Notes under the pieces: model-generated | Database searches by the model: none | Told to the model about the DNA's origin: nothing | Seen by the model: the letters and a program-made list of their open reading frames with translations, nothing else | Shown here: positions 8,522-20,791 of the stretch, in pieces | How positions within the stretch are numbered: position 1 is the first letter of the stretch | How the letters are laid out: each line of letters opens with the position of its first letter | NCBI RefSeq assembly: GCF_029227915.1 | Contig: NC_079875.1 | Span: forward strand, 41,065,201-41,129,200 | DNA length: 64,000 nucleotides | Source: Hydractinia symbiolongicarpus | Taxonomy: Eukaryota; Cnidaria; Hydrozoa; Anthoathecata; Hydractiniidae | Direction of reading: 5' to 3' | Program-made: the position numbers and the translations under genes

Positions 8522-10403
8522 AATTTAAAAAATCGTTCGGGAAATGAGTTTACTCCCTGGGTACTTTCTTTGTATACTTTTGACTATACGGGCCGAGTCC
8601 GGAATTTACGGGAAGTCGCGGGTTTTCGTTTGCCGGGGATTAAACTTCTTTTATTCAGCGTCTCATCAAAAATGAAAACATTTTTAAAAACTACAAGTCT
8701 CCTGGGCTTTAGTGGTGAAATAATAATTTAAAAAATCGTTCGGGAAATGAGTTTACTCCCTGGGTACTTTCTTTGTAAACTTTTGATTATACGGGCCGGG
8801 TCCCGGGTTTACGGGAAATGGCGGGTTTTCGTTTGCAGGCGATTAAACTTCTTTTATTCAGCGTCTCATCAAAAATGAAAACATTTTTGAAAACTACAAG
8901 TCTCATGTGTTTTAGTGGTGAAAAGATAATTTAAAAAATCGTTTTGGAAATGAGTTTATTCACAGGGTACTTTCTTTGTATACATTTGCCTATACGGGCC
9001 AAGCCCGGGATTTACGGGAAATCGCGGGTTTTTCTTTGCCGGCGATTAAACCACTTTCATTAAGCGTCTCATCAAAAATGAAAACATTTCTAAAAACTAC
9101 AAGTCTCATGCGTTTTAGTGGTGAAAAAATAATTTAAAAAATAGTTCGCGAAATGACTTTACTCCCTGGGTACTTTCTTTGTATACTTTTGACTATACGG
9201 GCCGAGTTCGGGATTTACGGGAAATCGCGGGTTTTCGTTTGCCGGCGATTAAACTTCTTTTATTCAGCGTCTCATCAAAAATGAAAACATTTTTAAAAAC
9301 TACAAGTCTCATGGGCTTTAGTGGTAAAATAATAATTTAAAAAATCGTTCGGGAAATGAGTTTACACCCTGGGTACTTTCTTTGTATGCTTTTGACTATA
9401 CGGGCCGAGTCCGGGATTTTCGGGAAATCGCAGGTTTTCGTTTTCCGGCGATTAAACTTCTTTTATTCAACATCTCATCAAAAATGAAAACATTTTTAAA
9501 AACTACAAGTCTCATGCGTTTTAGTGGTGAAAAGATAATTTAAAAAATCGTTTTGGAAATGAGTTAATTCACAGGGTACTTTCTTTGTATACATTGGACT
9601 ATACGGGCCAAGCCGGGGATTTACGGGAAATCGCGGGTTTTCCTTTGCCGGCGATTAAACCACTTTCATTAAACGTCTCATCAAAAATGAAAATATTTCT
9701 GAAAATTACAAGTCTCTTGCGTTGTAGTGGTGAAAAAATAATTTAAAAAATCGTTCGGGAAATGAGATTACTCCCTGGGTACTTTATTTGTATACTTTTG
9801 ACTATACGGGCCGAGTCCGGGATTTACGGGAAGTCGCGGGTTTTCGTTTGCCGGCGATTAAAATTCTTTTATTCAGTGCCTCATCAAAAATGAAAACATT
9901 TTTAAAAACTACAAGTCTCATGGGCTTTAGTGGTGAAATAATAATTTAAAAAATCGTTCGGGAAATGAGTTTACACCCTGGGTACTTTCTTTGTATGCTT
10001 TTGACTATACGGGCCGAGTCCGGGATTTTCGGGAAATCGCAGGTTTTCGTTTTCGGGCGATTAAACTTCTTCTATTCAGCGTCTCATCAAAAATGAAAAC
10101 ATTTTTGAAAACTACAAGTCTCATGCGTTTTAGTGGTGAAAAGATAATTTAAAAAATCGTTTTGGAAATGAATTAATTCACAGGGTACTTTCTTTGTATA
10201 CATTCGACTATACGGGCCAAGCCCGGGATTTACGGGAAATCGCGGGTTTTCCTTTGCCGGCGAATAAACCACTTTCATTAAGCGTCTCATCAAAAATGAA
10301 AACATTTCTGAAAACTACAAGTCTCATGCGTTTTTGTGGTGAAAAAATAATTTAAAAAATCGTTTGGGAAATGAGTTTACTCCCTGGGTACTTTCTTTGT
10401 ATA
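8522..10403 (+). repeat. Irregular monomer mosaic between 11-mer and 10-mer blocks
   Basis: About nine monomers run in the order B, E-like (TTTGCAGGCG), C, G, A-like, C-like, B-like, A-like and C-like. Sub-lineage markers are GAGTTAATTCACAGGG near 9560 and 10170, TTCAACATCTC near 9466, and GGCGAATAAACC with GCGTTTTTGTGG near 10260-10335. Apart from the C monomers that follow A-type ones, I see no clean tandem duplication. The E-C-G stretch resembles later blocks at about 26180, 28410 and 32270. Confidence 0.7.
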
Positions 10404-12433
10404 CTTTTGACTATACGGGCCGAGTCCGGGATTTACGGGAAATCGCGGGTTTTCGTTTGCCGGCGATTAAACTTCTTTTATTCAGCGTCTCATCAAAAAT
10501 GAAAACATTTTTAAAAACTACCAGTCTCATGGGCTTTAGTGGTGAAATAATAATTTAAAAAATCGTTTGGGAAATGAGTTTACTCCCTGGGTACTTTCTT
10601 TGTATACTTTTGACTATACGGACCGAGTTCGGGATTTACGGGAAATCGCAGGTTTTCGTTTGCCGGCGATTAAACTTCTTTTATGCATCCTCTCATCAAA
10701 AATGAAAACATTTTTGAAAACTACAACTCTCATGCGTTTTAGTGGTGAAAAAATAAATTAAAAAATCGTTCGGGAAATGAGTTTACTCCTTGGGTACTTT
10801 CTTTGTATACTTTTGACTATACGGGCCAAGCCCGGGATTTACGGGAAATCGCGGGTTTTCCTTTGCCGGCGAATAAACCACTTTCATTAGGCGTCTCATC
10901 AAAAATGAAAACATTTCTGAAAACTACAAGTCTCATGCGTTTTTGTGGTGAAAAAATAATTTAAAAAATCGTTTGGGAAATGAGTTTACTCCCTGGGTAC
11001 TTTCTTTGTATACTTTTGACTATACGGGCCGAGTCCGGGATTTACGGGAAATCGCGGGTTTTCGTTTGCCGGCGATTAAACTTCTTTTATTCAGCGTCTC
11101 ATCAAAAATGAAAACATTTTTAAAAACTACCAGTCTCATGGGCTTTAGTTGTGAAATAATAATTTAAAAAATCGTTTGGGAAATGAGTTTACTCCCTGGG
11201 TACTTTCTTTGTATACTTTTGACTATACGGACCGAGTTCGGGATTTACGGGAAATCGCAGGTTTTCGTTTGCCGGCGATTAAACTTCTTTTATGCATCCT
11301 CTCATCAAAAATGAAAACATTTTTGAAAACTACAACTCTCATGCGTTTTAGTGGTGAAAAAATAAATTAAAAAATCGTTCGGGAAATGAGTTTACTCCTT
11401 GGGTACTTTCTTTGTATACTTTTGACTATACGGGCCAAGCCCGGGATTTACGGGAAATCGCGGGTTCGCGTTTTCCGGCGATTAAACTTCTTTTATTCAG
11501 CGTCTCATCAAAAATGAAAACAATTTTGAAAACTACAAGTCTTATGCGTTTTAGTGATGAAAAAATAATTTAAAAAATCGTTCTGGAAATGAGTTTACTC
11601 ACAGGGTACTTTCTTTGTATACATTCGACTATACGGGCCAAGCCCGGGATTTACGGGAAATCGCGGGTTTTCGTTTGCCGGCGATTAAACCTCTTTTAGT
11701 AAGCCTCTCATCAAAAATAAAAACATTTTTGAAAACTACAAGTCTCATGCGTTTTAGTGGTGAAAAGATAATTTAAAAAATTGTTTTGGAAATGAGTTAA
11801 TTCACAGGGTACTTTCTTTGTATACATTCGACTATACGGGCCAAGCCCGGGATTTACGGGAAATCGCGGGTTCTCGTTTTCCGGCGATTAAACTTCTTTT
11901 ATTCAGCGTCCCATCAAAAATGAAAACATTTTTGAAAACGACAAGTCTCATGCGTTTTAGTGGTGAAAAAATAATTTAAAAAATCGTTCGGGAAATGAGT
12001 TTACACCCTGGGTACTTTCTTTGTATACTTTTGACTATACGGGCCGAGTCCGGGATTTACGGGAAGTAGCGGGTTTTCGTTTGCCGGCGATTAAACTTCT
12101 CTTATTCAGCGTCTCATCAAAAATGAAAACATTTTTAAAAACTACAAGTCTCATGGGCTTTAGTGGTGAAATAATAATTTAAAAAATCGTTCGGGAAATG
12201 AGTTTACACCCTGGGTACTTTCCTTGTATACTTTTGACTTTACAGGCCGAGTCCGGGGTTTACGGGAAATCGCAGGTTTTCGTTTGCCGGCGATTAAACT
12301 TCTTTTATTCATCTTCTCATCAAAAATGAAAACATTTTTGAAAACTACAAGTCTCATGCGTTTTAGTGGTAAAAAAATAAATTAAAAAATCGTTCGGGAA
12401 ATGAGTTTACTCCCTGGGTACTTTCTTTGTATG
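10404..12433 (+). repeat. 10-mer higher-order unit (2030 bp), copy 1
   Basis: It is repeated at an offset of exactly 2030 bp (10 x 203). Shared private markers include CTTTAGTTGTG, TTATGCATCCTCTC, GGTTCGCGTTTTCC, AAGCCTCTCATC, GCGTCCCATC, GAAAACGACAAG, GAAGTAGCGGG, TTTCCTTGTATAC and TTGACTTTACAGG. I found no difference by eye. A nested 3-monomer repeat (offset 609 bp) lies inside it, at about 10349-10957 and 10958-11566. Confidence 0.92.
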
Positions 12434-14488
12434 CTTTTGACTATACGGGCCGAGTCCGGGATTTACGGGAAATCGCGGGTTTTCGTTTGCCGGCGATTAA
12501 ACTTCTTTTATTCAGCGTCTCATCAAAAATGAAAACATTTTTAAAAACTACCAGTCTCATGGGCTTTAGTGGTGAAATAATAATTTAAAAAATCGTTTGG
12601 GAAATGAGTTTACTCCCTGGGTACTTTCTTTGTATACTTTTGACTATACGGACCGAGTTCGGGATTTACGGGAAATCGCAGGTTTTCGTTTGCCGGCGAT
12701 TAAACTTCTTTTATGCATCCTCTCATCAAAAATGAAAACATTTTTGAAAACTACAACTCTCATGCGTTTTAGTGGTGAAAAAATAAATTAAAAAATCGTT
12801 CGGGAAATGAGTTTACTCCTTGGGTACTTTCTTTGTATACTTTTGACTATACGGGCCAAGCCCGGGATTTACGGGAAATCGCGGGTTTTCCTTTGCCGGC
12901 GAATAAACCACTTTCATTAGGCGTCTCATCAAAAATGAAAACATTTCTGAAAACTACAAGTCTCATGCGTTTTTGTGGTGAAAAAATAATTTAAAAAATC
13001 GTTTGGGAAATGAGTTTACTCCCTGGGTACTTTCTTTGTATACTTTTGACTATACGGGCCGAGTCCGGGATTTACGGGAAATCGCGGGTTTTCGTTTGCC
13101 GGCGATTAAACTTCTTTTATTCAGCGTCTCATCAAAAATGAAAACATTTTTAAAAACTACCAGTCTCATGGGCTTTAGTTGTGAAATAATAATTTAAAAA
13201 ATCGTTTGGGAAATGAGTTTACTCCCTGGGTACTTTCTTTGTATACTTTTGACTATACGGACCGAGTTCGGGATTTACGGGAAATCGCAGGTTTTCGTTT
13301 GCCGGCGATTAAACTTCTTTTATGCATCCTCTCATCAAAAATGAAAACATTTTTGAAAACTACAACTCTCATGCGTTTTAGTGGTGAAAAAATAAATTAA
13401 AAAATCGTTCGGGAAATGAGTTTACTCCTTGGGTACTTTCTTTGTATACTTTTGACTATACGGGCCAAGCCCGGGATTTACGGGAAATCGCGGGTTCGCG
13501 TTTTCCGGCGATTAAACTTCTTTTATTCAGCGTCTCATCAAAAATGAAAACAATTTTGAAAACTACAAGTCTTATGCGTTTTAGTGATGAAAAAATAATT
13601 TAAAAAATCGTTCTGGAAATGAGTTTACTCACAGGGTACTTTCTTTGTATACATTCGACTATACGGGCCAAGCCCGGGATTTACGGGAAATCGCGGGTTT
13701 TCGTTTGCCGGCGATTAAACCTCTTTTAGTAAGCCTCTCATCAAAAATAAAAACATTTTTGAAAACTACAAGTCTCATGCGTTTTAGTGGTGAAAAGATA
13801 ATTTAAAAAATTGTTTTGGAAATGAGTTAATTCACAGGGTACTTTCTTTGTATACATTCGACTATACGGGCCAAGCCCGGGATTTACGGGAAATCGCGGG
13901 TTCTCGTTTTCCGGCGATTAAACTTCTTTTATTCAGCGTCCCATCAAAAATGAAAACATTTTTGAAAACGACAAGTCTCATGCGTTTTAGTGGTGAAAAA
14001 ATAATTTAAAAAATCGTTCGGGAAATGAGTTTACACCCTGGGTACTTTCTTTGTATACTTTTGACTATACGGGCCGAGTCCGGGATTTACGGGAAGTAGC
14101 GGGTTTTCGTTTGCCGGCGATTAAACTTCTCTTATTCAGCGTCTCATCAAAAATGAAAACATTTTTAAAAACTACAAGTCTCATGGGCTTTAGTGGTGAA
14201 ATAATAATTTAAAAAATCGTTCGGGAAATGAGTTTACACCCTGGGTACTTTCCTTGTATACTTTTGACTTTACAGGCCGAGTCCGGGGTTTACGGGAAAT
14301 CGCAGGTTTTCGTTTGCCGGCGATTAAACTTCTTTTATTCATCTTCTCATCAAAAATGAAAACATTTTTGAAAACTACAAGTCTCATGCGTTTTAGTGGT
14401 AAAAAAATAAATTAAAAAATCGTTCGGGAAATGAGTTTACTCCCTGGGTACTTTCTTTGTATGCTTTTGACTATACGGGCCGAGTCCG
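12434..14488 (+). repeat. 10-mer higher-order unit (2030 bp), copy 2
   Basis: This is a direct repeat of 10404-12433, with identity continuing to 14488. It then ends abruptly at GAGTCCGACATTTTCGGG, where copy 1 would give GAGTCCGGGATTTACGGG. The monomer at the copy 1/copy 2 joint (12379 onward) is chimeric: its left part has TATGC as at 14463, and its right part matches 10404 onward. Confidence 0.92.
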
Positions 14489-15626
14489 ACATTTTCGGGA
14501 AATCGCAGGTTTTCGTTTTCCGGCGATTAAACTTCTTTTATTCAGCGTCTCATCAAAAATGAAAACATTTTTGAAAACTACAAGTCTCATGCGTTTTAGT
14601 GGTGAAAAGATAATTTAAAAAATCGTTTTGGAAATGAGTTAATTCACAGGGTACTTTCTTTGTATACATTCGACTATACGGGCCAAGCCCGGGATTTACG
14701 GGAAATCGCGGGTTTTCCTTTGCCGGCGATTAAACCACTTTCATTAAGCGTCTCATCAAAAATGAAAACATTTTTGAAAACTAAAAGTCTCATGCGTTTT
14801 AGTGGTGAAAAAATAATTTAAAAACTCGTTTGGGAAATGAGTTTACTCCCTGGGTACTTTCTTTGTATACTTTTGACTATACGGGTCGAGTCCGGGATTT
14901 ACGGGAAATCGCGGGTTTTCGTTTGCCGGCGATTAAACTTCTTTTATTCAGCGTCTCATCAAAAATGAAAACATTTTTGAAAACTACAAGTCTCATGCGT
15001 TTTATTGGTGAAAAGATAATTTAAAAAATCGTTTTGGAAATGAGTTAATTCACAGGGTACTTTCTTTGTATACATTCGACTATACGGGCCAAGCCCGGGA
15101 TTTACGGGAAATCGCGGGTTTTCCTTTGCCGGCGATTAAACCACTTTCATTAAGCGTCTCATCAAAAATGAAAACATTTCTGAAAACTAAAAGTCTCATG
15201 CGTTTTAGTGGTGAAAAAATAATTTAAAAATTCGTTTGGGAAATGAGTTTACTCCCTGGGTACTTTCTTTGTATACTTTTGACTATACGGGTCGAGTCCG
15301 GGATTTACGGGAAATCGCGGGTTTTCGTTTGCCGGCGATTAAACTTCTTTTATTCAGCGTCTCATCAAAAATGATAACATTTTTAAAAACTACAAGTCTC
15401 ATGGGCTTTAGTGGTGAAAAAATAATTTAAAAAATCGTTTGGGAAATGAGTTTACTCCCTGGGTACTTTCTTTGTATACTTTTGACTATACGGACCGAGT
15501 TCGGGATTTACGGGAAATCGCAGGTTTTCGTTTGCCGGCGATTAAACTTCTTTTATTCAGCGTCTCATCAAAAATGAAGACAATTTTGAAAACTACAAGT
15601 CTTATGCGTTTTAGTGATGAAAAAAT
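14489..15626 (+). repeat. Irregular monomer mosaic after the 10-mer pair
   Basis: This stretch of A-like, C-like and F-like monomers contains a 2-monomer duplication at 406 bp offset. The C-like units near 14610 and 15020 share GAGTTAATTCACAGGG and AACTAAAAGTC, and the units starting near 14816 and 15222 share AAACTCG/AAATTCGTTTGGG and CGGGTCGAGTCCGGG. The monomer starting near 15424 joins an F left part (GACCGAGTTCGGG) to a right end with ATGAAGACAATTTTG and AGTGATGAAAAA, as at 760-812. Confidence 0.75.
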
Positions 15627-18600
15627 AATTTAAAAAATCGTTCTGGAAATGAGTTTACTCACAGGGTACTTTCTTTGTATACATTCGACTATACGGGCCA
15701 AGCCCGGATTTACGGGAAATCGCGGGTTTTCGTTTGCCGGCGATTAAACCTCTTTTAGTAAGCGTCTCATCAGAAATAAAAACATTTTTGAAAACTACAA
15801 GTCTCATGCGTTTTAGTGGTGAAAAAAAAATTTAAAAAATCGTTCAGGAAATGAGTTTACTCCCTGGGTACTTTCTTTGTATACTTTTGACTATACGGGC
15901 CAAGCCCGGGATTTACGGGTAATCGCGGTTTTTCGTGTGCCGGCGATTAAACATCTTTTATTCAGCGTCTCATCAAAAATGAAAACATTTTTGAAAACTA
16001 CAAGTCTCATGCGTTTTAGTGGTGAAAAAATAATTTAAAAAATCGTTCCGGAAATGAGTTTACTCCCTGGGTACTTTCTTTGTATGCTTTTGACTATACG
16101 GGCCGAGTCCGGGATTTTCGGGAAATCGCAGGTTTTCGTTTGCCGGCGATTAAACTTCTTTTATTCAGCGTCTCATCAAAAATGAAAAATATTTTGAAAA
16201 CTACAAGTCTCATGCGTTGTAGTGGTGAAAAAATAATTTAAAAAATCGTTCGGGAAATGAGTTTACTCCCTGGGTACTTTCTTTGTATACTTTTGACTAT
16301 ACGGGCCGAGTCCGGGATTTACGGGAAGTCGCGGGTTTTCGTTTGCCGGTGATTAAACTTCTTTTATTCAGCGTCTCATCAAAAATGAAAACATTTTTAA
16401 AACTACAAGTCTCCTGGGCTTTAGTGGTGAAATAATAATTTAAAAAATCGTTCAGGAAATGAGTTTACACCCTGGGTACTTTCTTTGTATGCTTTTGACT
16501 ATACGGGCCGAGTCCGGGATTTTCGAGAAATGGCGGGTTTTCGTTTCCTGGCGATTAAACTTCTTTTATTCAGCGTCTCATCAAAAATGAAACATTTTTG
16601 AAAACTACAAGTCTTATGCGTTTTAGTGGTGAAAAAATAATTTAAAAAATCGTTCGGGAAATGAGTTTACACCCTGGGTACTTTCTTTGTATACTTTTGA
16701 CTATACGGGCCGAGTCCGGGATTTACGGGAAGTCGCGGGTTTTCGTTTGCCGGCGATTAAACTTCTTTTATTCAGCGTCTCATCAAAAATGAAAACATTT
16801 TTAAAAACTACAAGTCTCCTGGGCTTTAGTGGTGAAATAATAATTTAAAAAATCATTCGGGAAATGAGTTTACACCCTGGGTACTTTCTTTGTATGCTTT
16901 TGACTATACGGGCCGAGTCCGGGATTTTCGGGAAATCGCAGGTTTTCGTTTGCCGGCGATTAAACTTCTTTTATTCAGCGTCTCATCAAAAATGAAAAAT
17001 ATTTTGAAAACTGCAAGTCTCATGCGTTTTAGTGGTGAAAAAATAATTTAAAAAATCGTTCGGGAAATGAGTTTACTCCCTGGGTACTTTCTTTGTATAA
17101 CTTTTGATTATACGGGCCGGGTCCCGGGTTTACGGGAAATGGCGGGTTTTGGTTTGCCGGCGATTAATTTTCTTTTATTCAGCGTCTCATCAAAAATGAA
17201 AACATTTTTGAAAACTACAAGTCTCATGCGTTTTAGTGGTGAAAAGATAATTTAAAAAATCGTTTTGGAAATGAGTTTATTCACAGGGTTCTTTCTTTGT
17301 ATACATTCGACTATACGGGCCAACCCGGGATTTACGGGAAATCGCGGGTTTTTCTTTGCCGGCGATTAAACCACTTTCATTAAGCGTCTCATCAAAAATG
17401 AAAATATTTCTAAAAACTACAAGTCTCATGCGTTTTAGTGGTGAAAAAATAATTTAAAAAATAGTTCGCAAAAAAACTTTACTCCCTGGGTACTTTCTTT
17501 GTATACTTTTGACTATACGGGCCGAGTTCGGGATTTACGGGAAATCGCGGGTTTTCGTTTGCCGGCGATTAAACTTCTTTTATTCAGCGTCTCATCAAAA
17601 ATGAAAACATTTTTAAAAACTACAAGTCTCATGCGTTTTAGTGGTGAAAAAATAATTTAAAAAATCGTTCCGGAAATGAGTTTACTCCCTGGGTACTTTC
17701 TTTGTATGCTTTTGACTATACGGGCCGAGTCCGGGATTTTCGGGAAATCGCAGGTTTTCGTTTGCCGGCGATTAAACTTCTTTTATTCAGCGTCTCATCA
17801 AAAATGAAAAATATTTTGAAAACTACAAGTCTCATGCGTTGTAGTGGTGAAAAAATAATTTAAAAAATCGTTCGGGAAATGAGTTTACTCCCTGGGTACT
17901 TTCTTTGTATACTTTTCACTATACGGGCCGAGTCCGGGATTTACGGGAAGTCGCGGGTTTTCGTTTGCCGGCGATTAAACTTCTTTTATTCAGCGTCTCA
18001 TCAAAAATGAAAACATTTTTAAAAACTACAAGTCTCCTGGGCTTTAGTGGTGAAATAATAATTTAAAAAATCGTTCGGGAAATGAGTTTACACCCTGGGT
18101 ACTTTCTTTGTATGCTTTTGACTATACGGGCCGAGTCCGGGATTTTCGGGAAATCGCAGGTTTTCGTTTGCCGGCGATTAAACTTCTTTTATTCAGCGTC
18201 TCATCAAAAATGAAAAATATTTTGAAAACTACAAGTCTCATGCGTTTTAGTGGTGAAAAAATAATTTAAAAAATCGTTTGGGAAAGGAGTTTACTCCCTG
18301 GGTACTTTCTTTGTATACTTTTGATTATACGGGCCGGGTCCCGGGTTTACGGGAAATGGCGGGTTTTCGTTTCCTGGCGATTAAACTTCTTTTATTCAGC
18401 GTGTCATCAAAAATGAAACATTTTTGAAAACTACAAGTCTTATGCGTTTTAGTGGTGAAAAAATAATTTAAAAAATCGTTCGGGAAATGAGTTTACACCC
18501 TGGGTACTTTCTTTGTATACTTTTGACTATACGGGCCGAGTCCGGGATTTACGGGAAGTCGCGGGTTTTCGTTTGCCGGCGATTAAACTTCTTTTATTCA

Positions 18601-20697
18601 GCGTCTCATCAAAAATGAAAACATTTTTAAAAACTACAAGTCTCCTGGGCTTTAGTGGTGAAATAATAATTTAAAAAATCATTCGGGAAATGAGTTTACA
18701 CCCTGGGTACTTTCTTTGTATGCTTTTGACTATACGGGCCGAGTCCGGGATTTTCGGGAAATCGCAGGTTTTCGTTTGCCGGCGATTAAACTTCTTTTAT
18801 TTAGCGTCTCATCAAAAATGAAAAATATTTTGAAAACTGCAAGTCTCATGCGTTTTAGTGGTGAAAAAATAATTTAAAAAATCGTTCGGGAAATGAGTTT
18901 ACTCCCTGGGTACTTTCTTTGTATAACTTTTGATTATACGGGCCGGGTCCCGGGTTTACGGGAAATAGCGGGTTTTCGTTTGCCGGCGATTAAACTTCTT
19001 TTATTCAGCGTCTCATCAAAAATGAAAACATTTTTGAAAACTACAAGTCTCATGCGTTTTAGTGGTGAAAAGATAATTTAAAAAATCGTTTTGGAAATGA
19101 GTTTATTCACAGGGTTCTTTCTTTGTATACATTCGACTATACGGGCCAAGCCCGGGATTTACGGGAAATCGCGGGTTTTTCTTTGCCGGCGATTAAACCA
19201 CTTTCATTAAGCGTCTCATCAAAAATGAAAATATTTCTAAAAACTACAAGTCTCATGCGTTTTAGTGGTGAAAAAATAATTTAAAAAATAGTTCGCAAAA
19301 AAACTTTACTCCCTGGGTACTTTCTTTGTATACTTTTGACTATACGGGCCGAGTTCGGGATTTACGGGAAATCGCGGGTTTTCGTTTGCCGGCGATTAAA
19401 CTTCTTTTATTCAGCGTCTCATCAAAAATGAAAACATTTTCAAAAACTACAAGTCTCATGGGCTTTAGTGGTGAAATAATAATTTAAAAAATCGTTTGGG
19501 AAATGAGTTTACTCCCTGGGTACTTTCTTTGTATACTTTTGACTATACGGGCCAAGCCCGGGATTTACGGGAAATGGCGGGTTTTCGTTTTTCGGCGATT
19601 AAACTTCTTTTATTCAGCGTCTCATCAAAAATGAAACATTTTTGAAAACTACAAGTCTTATGCGTTTTAGTGGTGAAAAAATAATTTAAAAAATCGTTTT
19701 GGAAATGAGTTTATTCACAGGGTACTTTCTTTTTATACATTCGACTATACGGGCCAAGCCCGGGATTTACGGGAAATCGCGGGTTTTCGTTTGCCGGCGA
19801 TTAAACCTCTTTCAGTAAGCGTCTCATCAAAAATAAAAACATTTCTGAAAACTACAAGTCTCATGCGTTGTAGTGGTGAAAAAATAATTTAAAAAATCGT
19901 TCGGGAAATGAGTTTACTCCCTGGGTACTTTCTTTGTATACTTTTGACTATACGGGCCGAGTCCGGAATTTACGGGAAGTCGCGGGTTTTCGTTTGCCGG
20001 CGATTAAACTTCTTTTATTCAGCGTCTCATCAAAATTGAAAACATTTTTAAAAACTACAAGTCTCCTGGGCTTTAGTGGTGAAATTATAATTTAAAAAAT
20101 CGTTTGGGAAATGAGTTTACTCCCTGGGTATTTTCTTTGTATACTTTTGACTATACGGACCGAGTTCGGGATTTACGGGAAATCGCAGGTTTCCGTTTGC
20201 CGGCGATTAAACTTCTTTTATTCAGCGTCTCATCAAAAATGAAAACATTTTTAAAAACTACAAGTCTCATGGGCTTTAGTGGTGAAAAAATAATTTAAAA
20301 AATAGTTCGCAAAATGACTTTACTCCCTGGGTACTTTCTTTGTATACTTTTTACTATACGGGCCGAGTTCGGGATTTACGGGAAATCGCGGGTTTTCGTT
20401 TGCCGGCGATTAAACTTCTTTTATTCAGCGTCTCATCAAAAATGAAAACATTTTTAAAAACTACAAGTCTCATGGGCTTTAGTGGTGAAATTATAATTTA
20501 AAAAATCGTTTGGGAAATGAGTTTACACCCTGGGTACTTTCTTTGTATACTTTTGACTATACGGACCGAGTTCGGGATTTACGGGAAATCGCAGGTTTTC
20601 GTTTGCCGGCGATTAAACTTCTTTTATTCAGCGTCTCATCAAAAATGAAAACATTTTTAAGAACTACAAGTCTCATGGGCTATAGTGGTGAAATAAT
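15627..20697 (+). repeat. Long-range segmental duplication, 25 monomers, right copy
   Basis: This is the counterpart of 813-5884. From 17654 to 20697 the register with 2841-5884 stays at 14813 bp across A-B-A-E-B-A-E'-C-G-H-D-B-F-G-F'. The one-base difference in offset comes from a missing A near 16398 (CATTTTTAAAACTAC). The fused A/E monomer at 16437-16638 is specific to this copy. Confidence 0.8.
16437..16638 (+). repeat. Chimeric A/E monomer marking a one-unit deletion
   Basis: The left part matches the family A unit at 1624 (TTTACACCC, TATGC, TTTTCGAGAAA). The right part matches the family E unit at 1827 (AAATGGCGGG, TTTCCTGGCG, ATGAAACATTTTTG). The switch is confined to 16527-16531 (GAAAT). 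At the equivalent place in the left copy the two parents stand side by side, so one monomer length was removed here. Confidence 0.88.
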
Positions 20698-20791
20698 AAT
20701 TTAAAAAATCGTTTGGGAAATGAGTTTACTTCCTGGGTACTTTCTTTGTATACTTTTGACTATACGGGCCAAGCCCGGGATTTACGGGAAA
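17951..20791 (+). repeat. 14-mer higher-order unit (2841 bp), copy 1
   Basis: It is repeated at an offset of 2841 bp. Shared markers include GCGTGTCATC, TTTATTTAGCGTC, CATTTTCAAAAAC, TTTCTTTTTATACATTCG, CTGGGTATTTTCTTTG and GGTTTCCGTTTGCC. About three single-base differences were seen, for example AAATGGCGGG near 19573 against AAATCGCGGG in copy 2, and AAATCGTTTTGG near 19693 against AAATCCTTTTGG. Confidence 0.92.

Noticed and set aside
12160-12357. 65-codon open frames on the - strand (also near 14190, 43598, 47047, 59009, 60814, 61626, 62640, 63249)
   Set aside because: They occur where a B-, A- or F-like monomer happens to lack a stop in the antisense frame, overlap the + strand frames, and vary with single-base repeat variants.
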